Source: VGSZ01 sp044349155 | Lineage (GTDB): Bacteria; Myxococcota; UBA727; VGSZ01 | Assembly (NCBI GenBank): GCA_044349155.1 | Contig: JBIKRQ010000098.1 | Span: 1 to 18,411 of the forward strand | Length of the DNA: 18,411 nucleotides | Reading direction: 5' to 3' | In this document: piece by piece, positions 1 to 6,840 of the stretch | Layout of the letters: each line of letters opens with the position of its first letter | Numbering within the stretch: position 1 is the stretch's first letter | The notes under the pieces: model-generated | Database searches by the model: none | Told to the model about the DNA's origin: nothing | What the model saw: only the letters and a program-made list of their open reading frames with translations | Program-made: the position numbers and the translations under genes

Positions 1-205
1 CGCGGCCATCAACCCCAAAGCGGTTTGACGGCCGCGAGCCGCTCAGTGAAACCCAAGTCCGGCAGCCGGCCCTCACGTAATCCGTGGTCCTAAAAACCGA
101 AGCAGGTCACACACACCTGGGCACCTCCAACCTGTTGATATCGCCGGCTGCTGAGCGGTCTTGAGCAGATCCTGTGCCGACGTCAGAAACCGCGTCCGCG
201 ATGCA

Positions 206-747
206 TCACGGCCCGGTTGGAGCAAAGACCAGGGCTTGCAACACGGTCGTGCGACCCGGCGGTGACGGAAACACCGACGACGCCAGCAGCGCCGCGCGCA
301 CGCAGTCTTCGACCTCGGGAGACGCCAGCGTCGACGTGTCTTTCCGGCGAACATCAACGACCCGGCCGTGGGTGCTGCCGGGTGTGGCTGCGTCGATGTC
401 GAACTCGAACTCAAAGCGACCCGCCAGCGTCGGTGCGCGCACGAGGGCGCGATGGTAGCAAGCGGACATCTGGTCCTTGAGCTGTGCTGTCGCGGCCTTC
501 ACCCCCGCCTGGTCAAACGGACCCGGGGCCGTCTGCGACGACGACGACGACGACGATGGCGACGGCGACGGCACCTCCGGCACCTCCGGCACCACCGGCA
601 CCTCCGGCGTCACGGTCGGCGACACACCGGCGTCGTCGGCACCGAACTCGTAGGTGTAGCTGAACAAGATCAGTGTGCCGTCGTCATCGCAGCGGGATGG
701 CAGCTGGCGACGTGGAGCAACAGAGCGCAGAGGCCAAGGCGGCGCAT
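206..747 (-). pseudogene. AgmX/PglI C-terminal-domain (TonB-like) lipoprotein, frameshifted
   Basis: An ATG at 747 opens a short frame whose 16 residues (MRRLGLCALLLHVASC) form a lipoprotein signal peptide ending in a V-A-S-C lipobox. That frame stops ten codons later. The next frame, from about 696 down to the stop at 206, encodes the rest: a short N-terminal stretch (FSYTYEFGADD), a Pro/Val/Glu-rich linker (PEVPVVPEVPEVP), a run of seven Ser, then about 100 residues with the AgmX/PglI C-terminal pattern (SACYHRAL, GRFEFEFDI, G-x-V, then VEDCVRAAL near the end). This family is TonB-C-like and common in Myxococcota. One extra C in the CCC run (GGG at 694-696 on the plus strand) would join both parts into a single lipoprotein of about 180 residues. 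The gene is therefore either decayed by a one-base deletion or affected by a sequencing error. The same open frame extends upstream to 1312, but that part looks non-coding (Arg-rich shadow). Confidence 0.6.
536..610. repeat. Low-complexity tract: trinucleotide and PEV-type repeats
   Basis: A GAC-type trinucleotide run (about 538-556) gives the poly-Ser of the lipoprotein. It is followed by repeated CACCTCCGG units (about 571-609) that give its Pro-Glu-Val linker. Both lie inside the frameshifted gene and are typical replication-slippage sites. Confidence 0.6.
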
Positions 748-1360
748 GGTGAACCTTCGGTTGGCAGACGAGCACGCTGCTGGTGAGCGTGCGGCGGTGA
801 CACCAGCGCGTCCAGCTGGCCTGCATGTCCCGCGTCACCCACCAAGGGCGATGCCGGCGGCGACCTGCGCTGTGCGCTTGAGGTTGGCCGGCTCGCCCTG
901 AAAGCGGCGCTTGTGAGACGAGGCCGCCGCTTCTTCGCCGCCTTCTTCGTCGCCGGTCGCAGCGCGTCTGCGCGTCGAAGGATAGCACGAGGAGGTCCTT
1001 TATCGTCGTCGGTGTCGTTGGTCTCGACGTGTAAAGAGGTTCGAAGTCACGCGCCGCTCGAGCATTTCTTCCCACAGATGCTCGGGGAGACTGAAGAGCT
1101 CGTCGTCGATGAGACCGCTTCGCGCTCGCGCCGCTGATGAAGAACGACGCGAAAGCGTGACTGGTGACGATGGCGTCGAGCGGAACCACGTCAGAAGCCG
1201 CACACGTGCGTTGATGACGACACTCGCGGCAGCGACAGCCGAATGCCGCTCGATGCCGAGCTGAATGCTGTCGGCGGAAAGCGTGCGGCCACCGGCGGAA
1301 GCGACCGATCATGGCTGTCGGCCGCGGTTCGGCCGTCGCCCCAAAGGATCTGCAGCCGGA
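748..1360. other. Stretch of about 610 bp with no credible gene
   Basis: No frame here carries a recognisable domain from start to stop. On the minus strand one frame (1203-1000) contains a protein-like segment (LIDDELFSLPEHLWEEML). After a stop, the same frame continues with another plausible stretch (KRRFQGEPANLKRTAQVAAG, about 915-850). Neither has a convincing start or ribosome site, and I do not recognise them. It may be a decayed gene. Confidence 0.35.
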
Positions 1361-2665
1361 TCATTCGAAGCCGCAACGAAGCACCGCATCGGCCGCAGCA
1401 TGGACGCCACCGTAGTTGGTGAGGGCCCGTGCAAGACCGTTTGCACGGTCAACGACTCGAGCGTCGCCCAGCCGGTCGACCGCAGCCCGCACGGCGTCGA
1501 CTGAGAGGTCGGCGGCGCTCATCCGCACGCCGACGCCAAGCCGCTCGACCCGATGCGCGTTTGCGACCTGGTCGCCACCAAAAGGAATCACCACCATCGG
1601 TCGACCCGCGGCCAGACACTCCTGCACGGTGTTGTTGCCACCGTGCGTGACGACGGCGTCGACGCGCTGAAGCAGCGGCACCTGCGGCACCCGCCGATGG
1701 ATGTCCACCGACGGCGAACGCAGATCCGCCAAGGCGTCGAAGCTGGCACCGGCACTGACGACGACGTGGGCACCAGCAGCGGATGCGCCGGCGATCAGGA
1801 CACGAAAAAGACTGGGTTGTCCGTTGAACACGGTTCCGAGGGAGACATAGACGACGCGCCGTCCGCGCGGGAGCGCATCGATCACGGCCTGGCCCGCGTC
1901 GTCGAGCGCTGCACCCATGGGCAGACAAGGACCGACCATCAACACGTTGCCCTCAAGCGGAAGCAGACCAGGCTCGAGCTCCGGAGCGGTCGCAAGCACA
2001 TTGAGGTCGGGTGAGATCGGTCGCAGCAACACACCGTCGCCGGGTGGCTTGATCCCAAGCCTGTGTGCAGCCCGGGCGATGCGGGAGTCGAAGGCGATGC
2101 TCATGCCAGTCAGGCGCGCTTCGGCGACGCGCCAAGCCTCGCTTCCCCGCGCATCCTCGGGAAGAAGGGTCCCAAACGGCGGCGCTCCATCGGTGGGAAA
2201 CGGCAGCGCTGAGTGGTAGACGGCCACAAACGGCCGTTGAGCAAGGCGTGCCCCAAGCAACGCCGTGGGCATCAAATAGTCGCCGACGACGACAGCGGCG
2301 TTGCTGTTACGAACGTAACCGGCGATTTGTCGAGCCTGGGTCACCATCCCGCTTGTAAACAGCGCGAGTGCGATCTCGAGTTCGGCTTGGCCCGTTGCTC
2401 GCGGCAATCGCGCCGCGTGCCACAAGGATGCCGGCGACGCGCTCAGCGCCAGGACCTCGGCCCCCTCGGCGGCGATGTCGCTTGGAAGGCGGGCGGCCAC
2501 CCGAATTGGTTCGGGCCACGCCGACGCCCATGGAACCCGCGTGTGCACGATGGCGAAGCTGGTCGAATGGCCACGTCTTCGCAGCTCGGCGCCAATCGCA
2601 CGCAGCGCGCTCGTGTGCCCCACCGTCGGATGGGCCGCAAACAGAATGTGCCGTCGATCGGTCAT
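1361..2665 (-). CDS. GT1-family (UDP-glucosyl/macrolide-type) glycosyltransferase
   Basis: The protein has 434 residues and two Rossmann-like halves, as expected for GT-B enzymes of family GT1 (YjiC/CrtX/macrolide glycosyltransferases, usually 390-450 residues). Seen: an N-terminal HPTVGHTSAL loop with the usual catalytic-base His (H17); the inter-domain start VVYVSLGTVF (271-280); and the C-terminal nucleotide-sugar signature RVPQVPLLQ (325-333), HGGNNTVQE (341-349), GGDQ (363-366). Such enzymes transfer a sugar from a nucleotide-sugar to a small lipophilic acceptor in the cytoplasm; the acceptor cannot be told. I chose the ATG at 2665 because homology starts right there (MTDRRHILFAAHP) and an AAGG precedes it; an in-frame ATG at 2719 would add 18 unconserved residues. 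It lies 55 bp downstream of the small membrane protein gene on the same strand and is probably co-transcribed. Confidence 0.88.
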   Translation of the reverse strand: MTDRRHILFAAHPTVGHTSALRAIGAELRRRGHSTSFAIVHTRVPWASAWPEPIRVAARLPSDIAAEGAEVLALSASPASLWHAARLPRATGQAELEIALALFTSGMVTQARQIAGYVRNSNAAVVVGDYLMPTALLGARLAQRPFVAVYHSALPFPTDGAPPFGTLLPEDARGSEAWRVAEARLTGMSIAFDSRIARAAHRLGIKPPGDGVLLRPISPDLNVLATAPELEPGLLPLEGNVLMVGPCLPMGAALDDAGQAVIDALPRGRRVVYVSLGTVFNGQPSLFRVLIAGASAAGAHVVVSAGASFDALADLRSPSVDIHRRVPQVPLLQRVDAVVTHGGNNTVQECLAAGRPMVVIPFGGDQVANAHRVERLGVGVRMSAADLSVDAVRAAVDRLGDARVVDRANGLARALTNYGGVHAAADAVLRCGFE

Positions 2666-2720
2666 GTTGCCTTGCAACGCTTTTGGGCGTGGTCGGTGCG
2701 TGAGGTCGTTATTCGTCAAC

Positions 2721-3152
2721 TCAGGCCGCGCTGATCGGTCGCCGTGCCTCGGCGGGCGTGGGCAGAAACAGCACCTGTGCGATCGACGTGATCAAGATGC
2801 CCACGAGGATCGCCAGCGACAACGGTGTCCAAAAAGCGATGCGATCGCGCCAGAGAAAGACCGTGTGCAACGCGACGGTAAAGAGTCCAAGCGCCGCAGA
2901 CAAAACCGCAGCCCGCCGTGCCGACGGGGCGCCCTCGGCGACCTGGACAAGCCCGACAGCGACGAGTCCGACAGCGACGACGTTGAAGACCAAGAAGAGT
3001 GGCAAGCCGCCGGGGACGCCAAAGACGTCCCACTCATGCCAGTACGCTGCGTCGGCTTGGTGCGTGGTGAGCAGCGCGACATTGCCGGCGAATAACCGCG
3101 TCGCTGTTCGTCTGCGGGCCTCTAAGGCGAGCGTCATCGGCACTGTTACCAT
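2721..3152 (-). CDS. Small four-helix membrane protein (DUF6713-like)
   Basis: A 143-residue protein with four predicted membrane segments: about 20-32 (partial, LFAGNVALLTT), 50-71 (LPLFLVFNVVAVGLVAVGLV), 82-100 (AVLSAALGLFTVALHTVFL) and 108-130 (WTPLSLAILVGILITSIAQV). The loop THQADAAYWHEWDVFGVPGG resembles the H-x-x-D-A...HEW pattern I associate with DUF6713 integral membrane proteins of unknown function; this match is from memory. Two in-frame ATGs exist (3152 and 3137), neither with a clear ribosome site, so the start is uncertain. It is the upstream member of a pair with the glycosyltransferase, perhaps a membrane partner or merely co-transcribed. Confidence 0.65.
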   Translation of the reverse strand: MVTVPMTLALEARRRTATRLFAGNVALLTTHQADAAYWHEWDVFGVPGGLPLFLVFNVVAVGLVAVGLVQVAEGAPSARRAAVLSAALGLFTVALHTVFLWRDRIAFWTPLSLAILVGILITSIAQVLFLPTPAEARRPISAA

Positions 3153-3403
3153 GCGGAACGCTGTCGCGCGATAGACGAAGCTTGGGCGAACAGCGCGCCA
3201 CGCTCTCGGGAGGATGCCGCCAGCGCCGTGACGCTGACGACGGGAATCGCCAGTCTGCTGACGCGACGTGCGCGCGTCGCCTCGGTCGCGTGCACGCGGG
3301 TCACGCCGGGCGCAAGAACCGCCAAAGCCTTGACGCACATCTCTGGCCCAAAGCGTGCTTCGTCTGGGCAGGCCACGTCGTGGTCGTACCCGAGGGATGC
3401 TCG

Positions 3404-3616
3404 ATGGCCGATGCCAACGCCGATGCGAACGCCGATGCCCAGGCTGCCACCATTCTCGCGGTGGTGTTGCTCTCGGTGGTCGGCATCCTCGTCATTCCGC
3501 TGCCCCCCGTCGTGCTCGATGGCCTGCTCGGGGTGAACCTCGCGGGCGCTGTTATCCGCACGCACAGCGAGATAAGGAGAAGATCGTTGAGCATATGGCT
3601 TTTCATGACAGCTTGA
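3404..3616 (+). pseudogene. Truncated N-terminus of an FHIPEP (FlhA/SctV) type III export protein
   Basis: The frame starts at an ATG behind GAGGG and reads an Ala/Asp/Asn repeat (ADANADANAD). It then has a membrane segment ending in IPLPPVVLDGLLGVNLAGAV, the hallmark N-terminal motif of the FlhA/SctV family, the inner-membrane export gate of flagellar and virulence-type type III systems (normally about 690 residues). Homology stops after about 50 codons, near 3553. The remaining 20 codons, up to the stop at 3616, are out of frame with a GGDEF domain. The gene is thus a 5' remnant cut by a rearrangement. No other type III genes are visible in the window. Confidence 0.6.
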
Positions 3617-4134
3617 CAGGCTTGCCGAACCGACTCCTTCTGATGGAGAGGATCGGAGAGCTTATCACGACGGCGGAATGCGATCCGCGAAGCATCGTAT
3701 TGCTTTTCATTGATTTAGATGGCTTCAAGGCGGTGAACGATTTGCACGGTCATCAGATGGGTGACCATGTGCTGAAAGTCGTTGCGGGTCGGCTTGCGGC
3801 TCAAGTGCGCAACTCAGACACTGTCGCAAGGCTTGGAGGTGATGAATTTGTTGTGCTTCTGGATCGGCCAGATTCTTGCGAGAACACTGCCGTGATTGCA
3901 TCACGTCTGCTCGCTGCCGTCAATGAGCCAATCGACGGATATTGTAATGTTGTTCACGTGGGGGCGTCGATTGGTATCTCGGTCTTCAGGGGAGAAGGAC
4001 AGTCAGCTGCTCAGTTGCTGAAGGTCGCCAATATGGCCATGTTTGAGGCTAAAAAAGCGGGGAAGAACAAGTTTGTCTTCTCTCGTGAAAGCTCAGGTGG
4101 CGAGCCGTCGGAATGTGGTTCCTGTCTTGAATGA
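3595..4134 (+). CDS. GGDEF (diguanylate cyclase) domain, N-terminally truncated
   Basis: The frame encodes a complete GGDEF domain: FHDSLTGLPNRL at the start, LLFIDLDGFKAVND (metal-binding region), then RNSD, TVARL, GGDEFVVLL. The active-site GGDEF is intact, and the RxxD inhibitory site lies five residues before it, so the domain could make cyclic di-GMP. What is missing is any sensor or dimerising N-terminal part. The codons before 3595 (DKEKIVEH, from about 3571) look like the natural lead-in helix, but upstream of about 3560 the frame is not protein-like. The ATG at 3595 is the only start close by and lacks a well-placed ribosome site. Base composition is clearly lower (45% and 53% GC in two 60-base lines counted at 3661-3780, against 67% at 12961-13020), which suggests acquisition from elsewhere. 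Expression and activity are doubtful. Confidence 0.7.
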   Translation: MAFHDSLTGLPNRLLLMERIGELITTAECDPRSIVLLFIDLDGFKAVNDLHGHQMGDHVLKVVAGRLAAQVRNSDTVARLGGDEFVVLLDRPDSCENTAVIASRLLAAVNEPIDGYCNVVHVGASIGISVFRGEGQSAAQLLKVANMAMFEAKKAGKNKFVFSRESSGGEPSECGSCLE

Positions 4135-4144
4135 AGGCTGCACC

Positions 4145-4177
4145 GAGCCTCGAACAGAACCCCGGGGTCGCCGAGGT
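4145..4177. repeat. Inverted repeat element, copy 1 (GAGCCTCGAA...CGCCGAGG)
   Basis: CCTCG (4148-4152) can pair with CGAGG (4172-4176) around ACCCCGGGGT. The same flanking words recur at 6783-6823. It lies about 32-64 bases past the stop of the minus-strand lipoprotein gene ending at 4209, a position fit for a transcription terminator or mRNA end structure. It has no U-tract. Confidence 0.4.
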
Positions 4178-4208
4178 GCCGCCGCCAACCAGGCCGCAGT
4201 CTCGACAC

Positions 4209-4925
4209 TCAGAGTGCCTCTTCTCGCAGCGTGAACACCACGTTGGTCTGCGTGGAGGCCACGAACGTCACCACGTCGCCCGCGGTGCGCACGGTGACGC
4301 CCGAGCCACCGCTGACGCCTGCGGCACAGGTCTCGATCTCGTTGTCGATGCAGGTGCTCGCAAACACCGAGATGGTCGTCGCGGCATCGGGCGTGATGAT
4401 CACGCGCGCGTTCGCATTGGTCACGACGTAGTCGTACACGCGGTCGACGGTGCTGAAGCCACCACACCTCGGCGTGAACACGTCGGTCGCCGCGGGGAGA
4501 TGTTCCGCCGTCGTGCCCCGCAGCACGCGAACGGGAGCAGCGCAAAATTCGGCGAACGGCGTCGTGCAGAACGCGGCATCACCATCGACCATGCAGGCGC
4601 TGTCGACGCAGTGGTCGCGCGTGTCGTCTGGCGTGCAGCGACCACCCACAGCGATGTCGACCGCCGTCGTGCACGTTTCGCTGCCGGCGGTGCCAAGGCA
4701 CGTCGTCGGTAGGGCACAAGGCACGTCGTCGGGGGTGCACACGGCACCCGCAGGCAACTCTTCTCCTTCACCTTCACCTTCACCTTCACCTTCTCCTTCA
4801 CCCTCGCCTTCACCTTCACCTTCGCCTTCACCTTCGCCTTCACCTTGCGGGTCAACGCAGGCGGGCCCAGACACCACGGCGAGCGACACGACCAACACAC
4901 ACGACGTCAACGATGCTTTCAACAT
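4209..4925 (-). CDS. Secreted Gly-Glu-spacer protein, Cys-containing, unknown function
   Basis: A 238-residue protein. It has an N-terminal signal peptide with Cys at residue 23 (SGPAC; the Pro makes the lipobox atypical), then exactly 14 Gly-Glu dipeptides (residues 28-55). A Cys-rich part follows (CTPDDVPC, C-x5-C pairs, DDTRDHCVDSAC). The C-terminal 80 residues look like a beta-rich domain (VYDYVVTNANARVIITPDA...VVTFVASTQTNVVFTL), reminiscent of PPC-like extracellular domains, which I cannot confirm. The ATG at 4925 is chosen because GGAG lies five bases before it and it starts the signal peptide; the open frame extends further upstream to 5048. It is last in a same-strand series of secreted Gly-Glu proteins that follows the sigma/anti-sigma/caspase genes, 113 bp after the preceding gene. 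Function unknown; likely cell-surface or periplasmic. Confidence 0.75.
   Translation of the reverse strand: MLKASLTSCVLVVSLAVVSGPACVDPQGEGEGEGEGEGEGEGEGEGEGEGEGEGEELPAGAVCTPDDVPCALPTTCLGTAGSETCTTAVDIAVGGRCTPDDTRDHCVDSACMVDGDAAFCTTPFAEFCAAPVRVLRGTTAEHLPAATDVFTPRCGGFSTVDRVYDYVVTNANARVIITPDAATTISVFASTCIDNEIETCAAGVSGGSGVTVRTAGDVVTFVASTQTNVVFTLREEAL
4761..4844. repeat. Hexanucleotide tract, 14 units, encoding (Gly-Glu)14
   Basis: Fourteen tandem TTCNCC-type hexamers on the plus strand (one begins with C), with third-base variation (TTCACC, TTCTCC, TTCGCC, CTCGCC). Length changes by whole units keep the reading frame. Confidence 0.95.
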
Positions 4926-5004
4926 GAACACTCCATGCACGAGCGGGTGGGCGCGCGAGAGCTCCAGGCGCCGCTGCGAGCGTGGACGACGTCGCGTTCG
5001 AACA

Positions 5005-5030
5005 GCAGGCGCCTGACAGCAGGCGCCTGC
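5005..5030 (-). terminator. Strong hairpin after the Cys-rich lipoprotein gene (no U-tract)
   Basis: GCAGGCGCCTG (5005-5015) and CAGGCGCCTGC (5020-5030) are perfectly complementary, giving an 11-bp GC-rich stem with loop ACAG. Each arm also contains the 10-base palindrome CAGGCGCCTG. It begins nine bases past the stop at 5039 of the minus-strand gene and lies before the next gene (4925). Without a T-run it may attenuate transcription or protect mRNA ends rather than terminate fully. Confidence 0.5.
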
Positions 5031-5038
5031 GACGACGC

Positions 5039-5917
5039 TCATTCGCAAATGCCGAAGCCACCGCCTGCGTCGGCACAGGTCAGGCCTGCAGCGCAGTCGG
5101 CGTCGACGTCGCAGAACGAGCCTGCTTCGCCGCCACCTTCGCCTTCGCCTTCTCCTTCGCCTTCACCGATGCCGCCGCCACCGCACAGGCTGGGAAAGCC
5201 AGGCGCGAATTCGTCGCAGGTGAGGCCGTTGCTGCAGTCGGCGTCGACGGTGCACGGCGAGCCCTGCACGCCCGGCGGGTTGCAGCTGCCGACGTCGCCA
5301 GCGATCACGACACAGCGCAAGCTCGATGGGCAATCCGCTTGTGTTGCGCACAGTCCCACCAGGCAGATGCGGTCTTTCGTTGGGATGTAGCCCTCGTTGC
5401 AGACGGCACCTGCTTCACCGACGGGGCAGTCGCCATCTTCGGGGCAGGGAGGCAGCTGCGTGCATTCGCCGTCGACGTCGTTTTCGGGATCGTCGCCGAG
5501 GCACACTTCGTTGCCCGCGCAGCCGTCTTGCAGGTTGTCGTTCCACTGACAGCCTTCGGGCTCGACGGGAATCACGGCGCAGTAGTCGAACACGCAGGCG
5601 AAGCCGTCGTCGCACTCGGCGTCATCGCTGCACGTGGGCACTTCGGTGGGCGCGCAGTGGTTGACGTTGCAGTAGGTGTCGGCGTCGCAGTTGTCGTCGC
5701 TGGTGCACCCGAGGGCGCAGAAACCATTCCAGCAGAATTGGCCCGAAGGGCAGGGGTTGCTCGCGCTGCACAGCTCGGGGTTTGGCTCGCCTTCGCCCTC
5801 ACCACCTTCGCCTTCTCCCTCGCCTTCACCGCCGCCATCTCCTGGCGCCAACACCACGCAACCCACGTTCGCCAGGGTCAACAGAGCGACACACGACACC
5901 ATCATCACGCGCAACAT
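5039..5917 (-). CDS. Cys-rich Gly-Glu-spacer lipoprotein with two GE tracts
   Basis: A 292-residue protein with a signal peptide whose probable lipidated Cys is residue 20 (LANVGC). It has a first Gly-Glu tract (about 30-44) and then about 200 residues of closely spaced Cys in CxxGxxC/CxxDxDC patterns (for example CPSGQFCWNGFC, CTSDDNCDADTYC, CSDDAECDDGFAC), like the Dickkopf/EB-type knots seen in myxobacterial surface proteins. A second Gly-Glu tract (251-264) is followed by one more such module (CDVDADCAAGLTC) that closely resembles the module before the tract (CTVDADCSNGLTC), which suggests internal duplication. The disulfide-rich layout implies an extracytoplasmic place. The ATG at 5917 has GGAG seven bases upstream. 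It is third of the four secreted proteins downstream of the caspase gene. Binding partner unknown. Confidence 0.78.
   Translation of the reverse strand: MLRVMMVSCVALLTLANVGCVVLAPGDGGGEGEGEGEGGEGEGEPNPELCSASNPCPSGQFCWNGFCALGCTSDDNCDADTYCNVNHCAPTEVPTCSDDAECDDGFACVFDYCAVIPVEPEGCQWNDNLQDGCAGNEVCLGDDPENDVDGECTQLPPCPEDGDCPVGEAGAVCNEGYIPTKDRICLVGLCATQADCPSSLRCVVIAGDVGSCNPPGVQGSPCTVDADCSNGLTCDEFAPGFPSLCGGGGIGEGEGEGEGEGGGEAGSFCDVDADCAAGLTCADAGGGFGICE
5138..5167. repeat. Hexanucleotide tract, 5 units (Gly-Glu)
   Basis: Five tandem hexamers of the TTCNCC type encode the second, C-terminal Gly-Glu spacer of the Cys-rich lipoprotein. Confidence 0.9.
5786..5830. repeat. Interrupted hexanucleotide tract (Gly-Glu)
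   Basis: Seven hexamers encode Gly-Glu, interrupted once by an extra Gly codon (ACC at 5804-5806). This forms the first spacer, directly after the signal peptide region of the Cys-rich lipoprotein. Confidence 0.9.
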
Positions 5918-6058
5918 CAGGCACTCCACCGCCCACACATTGGGGCGCACTGGTGCTACGCGGGCCTGGCTGCTCGTGGTGAATTCGGGGCGCAGTTCCA
6001 CGAATCTTCAGGGGAATCTCGGTTCAGCTCTGGACCGGAATTGAAGCCACGCGAACCG

Positions 6059-6661
6059 TCAGCGCGCGAACGTGACTGTGGCGGTGTTGATGGTGCAGTC
6101 GAGTCCGAAGCCTGACCGATAGGTGCCGCTCAGGGTGCCTGCGGCGTTGTTCTCGTCGCTCGCGGTGACGGTGAACGAGATGGCAGCACCCATCGTGACG
6201 GCGTCTTGATTGTCGGTGCCCTTGAGCGGAAACGCGCCCGACAACAGCAGTCGCGTCGCGCTGCCCGAGCCCTGGACGTAGTAGAAGCCACTCGTTTGCC
6301 CCTCGAGGGCGCTGTTGTCGCCCGTGATGCTCATGGCCCACGTGCCGCTGTTGTCCGACGTGCGCAGGCTGCCCGCGGCGTCGCAGGTGACGTTGTAGTT
6401 GGCCGCGATGGTCCACGTACCGGCCCAGTCGAACTCGGGTGCTTCGCCTTCGCCTTCGCCCTCTGCGGCCTCGCCTTCGCCTTCGCCCTCAGCTGCTTCG
6501 CCTTCGCCTTCGCCCTCTGCCGCTTCGTCTTCGCCTTCTGCTGCTTCTTCCTCGCCCTCTGCGGTGTTGCCGCCACCGTCGACGACGACGCACGCGCTGG
6601 TCGCGACCACCAACGAGGCCAGCGACAGCCACGACATCCACGACACCTTCAGTTCATGCAT
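6059..6661 (-). CDS. Gly-Glu-spacer secreted lipoprotein, paralogue of its upstream neighbour
   Basis: A 200-residue protein with a signal peptide (WLSLASLVVATSAC, probable lipid-anchored Cys24). An acidic spacer follows, built from AAEGEGEGE units (about 35-74), and then a beta-rich domain of about 120 residues starting WAGTW. That domain is alignable with the protein at 6904-7503: shared GTW, a Cys shortly after it, SITG-N-AL, GSGSATRLLLSG-FPL, a T-A-D core, GT-SGT and a final CTIN-x-A-T. The two genes are therefore tandem paralogues. The ATG at 6661 is preferred over 6673 because GGAG lies at the right distance before it. A 242-bp gap with hairpins separates it from its paralogue, so its expression may be partly independent. 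Function unknown; an envelope-anchored binding or protective domain is an inference. Confidence 0.75.
   Translation of the reverse strand: MHELKVSWMSWLSLASLVVATSACVVVDGGGNTAEGEEEAAEGEDEAAEGEGEGEAAEGEGEGEAAEGEGEGEAPEFDWAGTWTIAANYNVTCDAAGSLRTSDNSGTWAMSITGDNSALEGQTSGFYYVQGSGSATRLLLSGAFPLKGTDNQDAVTMGAAISFTVTASDENNAAGTLSGTYRSGFGLDCTINTATVTFAR
6443..6562. repeat. 27-base-type repeat encoding AAEGEGEGE spacer
   Basis: The spacer-coding DNA repeats a unit of three Gly-Glu hexamers plus codons for Ala-Ala-Glu. Full copies lie toward the 3' end of the gene and shorter, diverging copies (EGEEEAAEGEDEAA) toward the signal peptide. Confidence 0.8.
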
Positions 6662-6782
6662 TGCCAACTCCATGTGTGGCCACGCCGGTGGCCGATGGTG
6701 CAGCTACGCGTGAGCTGGTCGCGTGGCGAAGAATCGATGGAACACCACGAATCTGCGCCGAGATCTTCGTCGTGCGTGAACG

Positions 6783-6823
6783 AGCCTCGAAGAGAAACCC
6801 GCTTTGGGGTTTGTCGCCGAGGC
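6783..6823. repeat. Inverted repeat element, copy 2, nested hairpin
   Basis: An outer stem GCCTCG (6784-6789) / CGAGGC (6818-6823) encloses an inner stem AAACCC (6795-6800) / GGGTTT (6807-6812). The words GAGCCTCGAA and GTCGCCGAGG are shared with 4145-4177. It lies 3' of the minus-strand gene ending at 6904. A third, half copy (GAGCCTCGAAGTGAACCCG) occurs at 6870-6888. Confidence 0.5.
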
Positions 6824-6840
6824 GAGTCTCTTGAGGGGCG

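Noticed and set aside
204..218. 15-base exact match (CATCACGGCCCGGTT) with 14917-14931 as a possible attachment-site pair
   Set aside because: Both lie in or at coding ends, there is no integrase or tRNA, and one such match is not improbable in 18 kb of GC-biased sequence.
680..700. Programmed -1 ribosomal frameshift at the CCC run
   Set aside because: No slippery heptamer of the usual form and no evident downstream stimulator was recognised; deletion or base-calling error is simpler.
748..1312. Upstream extension of the AgmX-type frame
   Set aside because: Arg-rich, no domain, no ribosome site; the lipoprotein signal peptide in the next frame at 747 is a better beginning.
3153..3403. Minus-strand frame (about 3565-3146) as a gene upstream of the small membrane protein
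   Set aside because: Part of it reads protein-like (CVKALAVLAPGVTRVHATEA), but its start lies in the FlhA/SctV fragment, it has no recognised domain, and it would overlap the membrane protein start; left unassigned.
4761..4844. CRISPR-like or other spaced repeat array
   Set aside because: The repeats are contiguous hexamers without spacers and translate cleanly to Gly-Glu inside a signal-peptide-bearing gene.
4982..6115. Open frame of 377 residues on the plus strand opposite the Cys-rich lipoprotein
   Set aside because: Antisense of a gene with signal peptide, ribosome site and Cys motifs; the product is compositionally biased (Ala/Val/Phe) with no recognisable domain.
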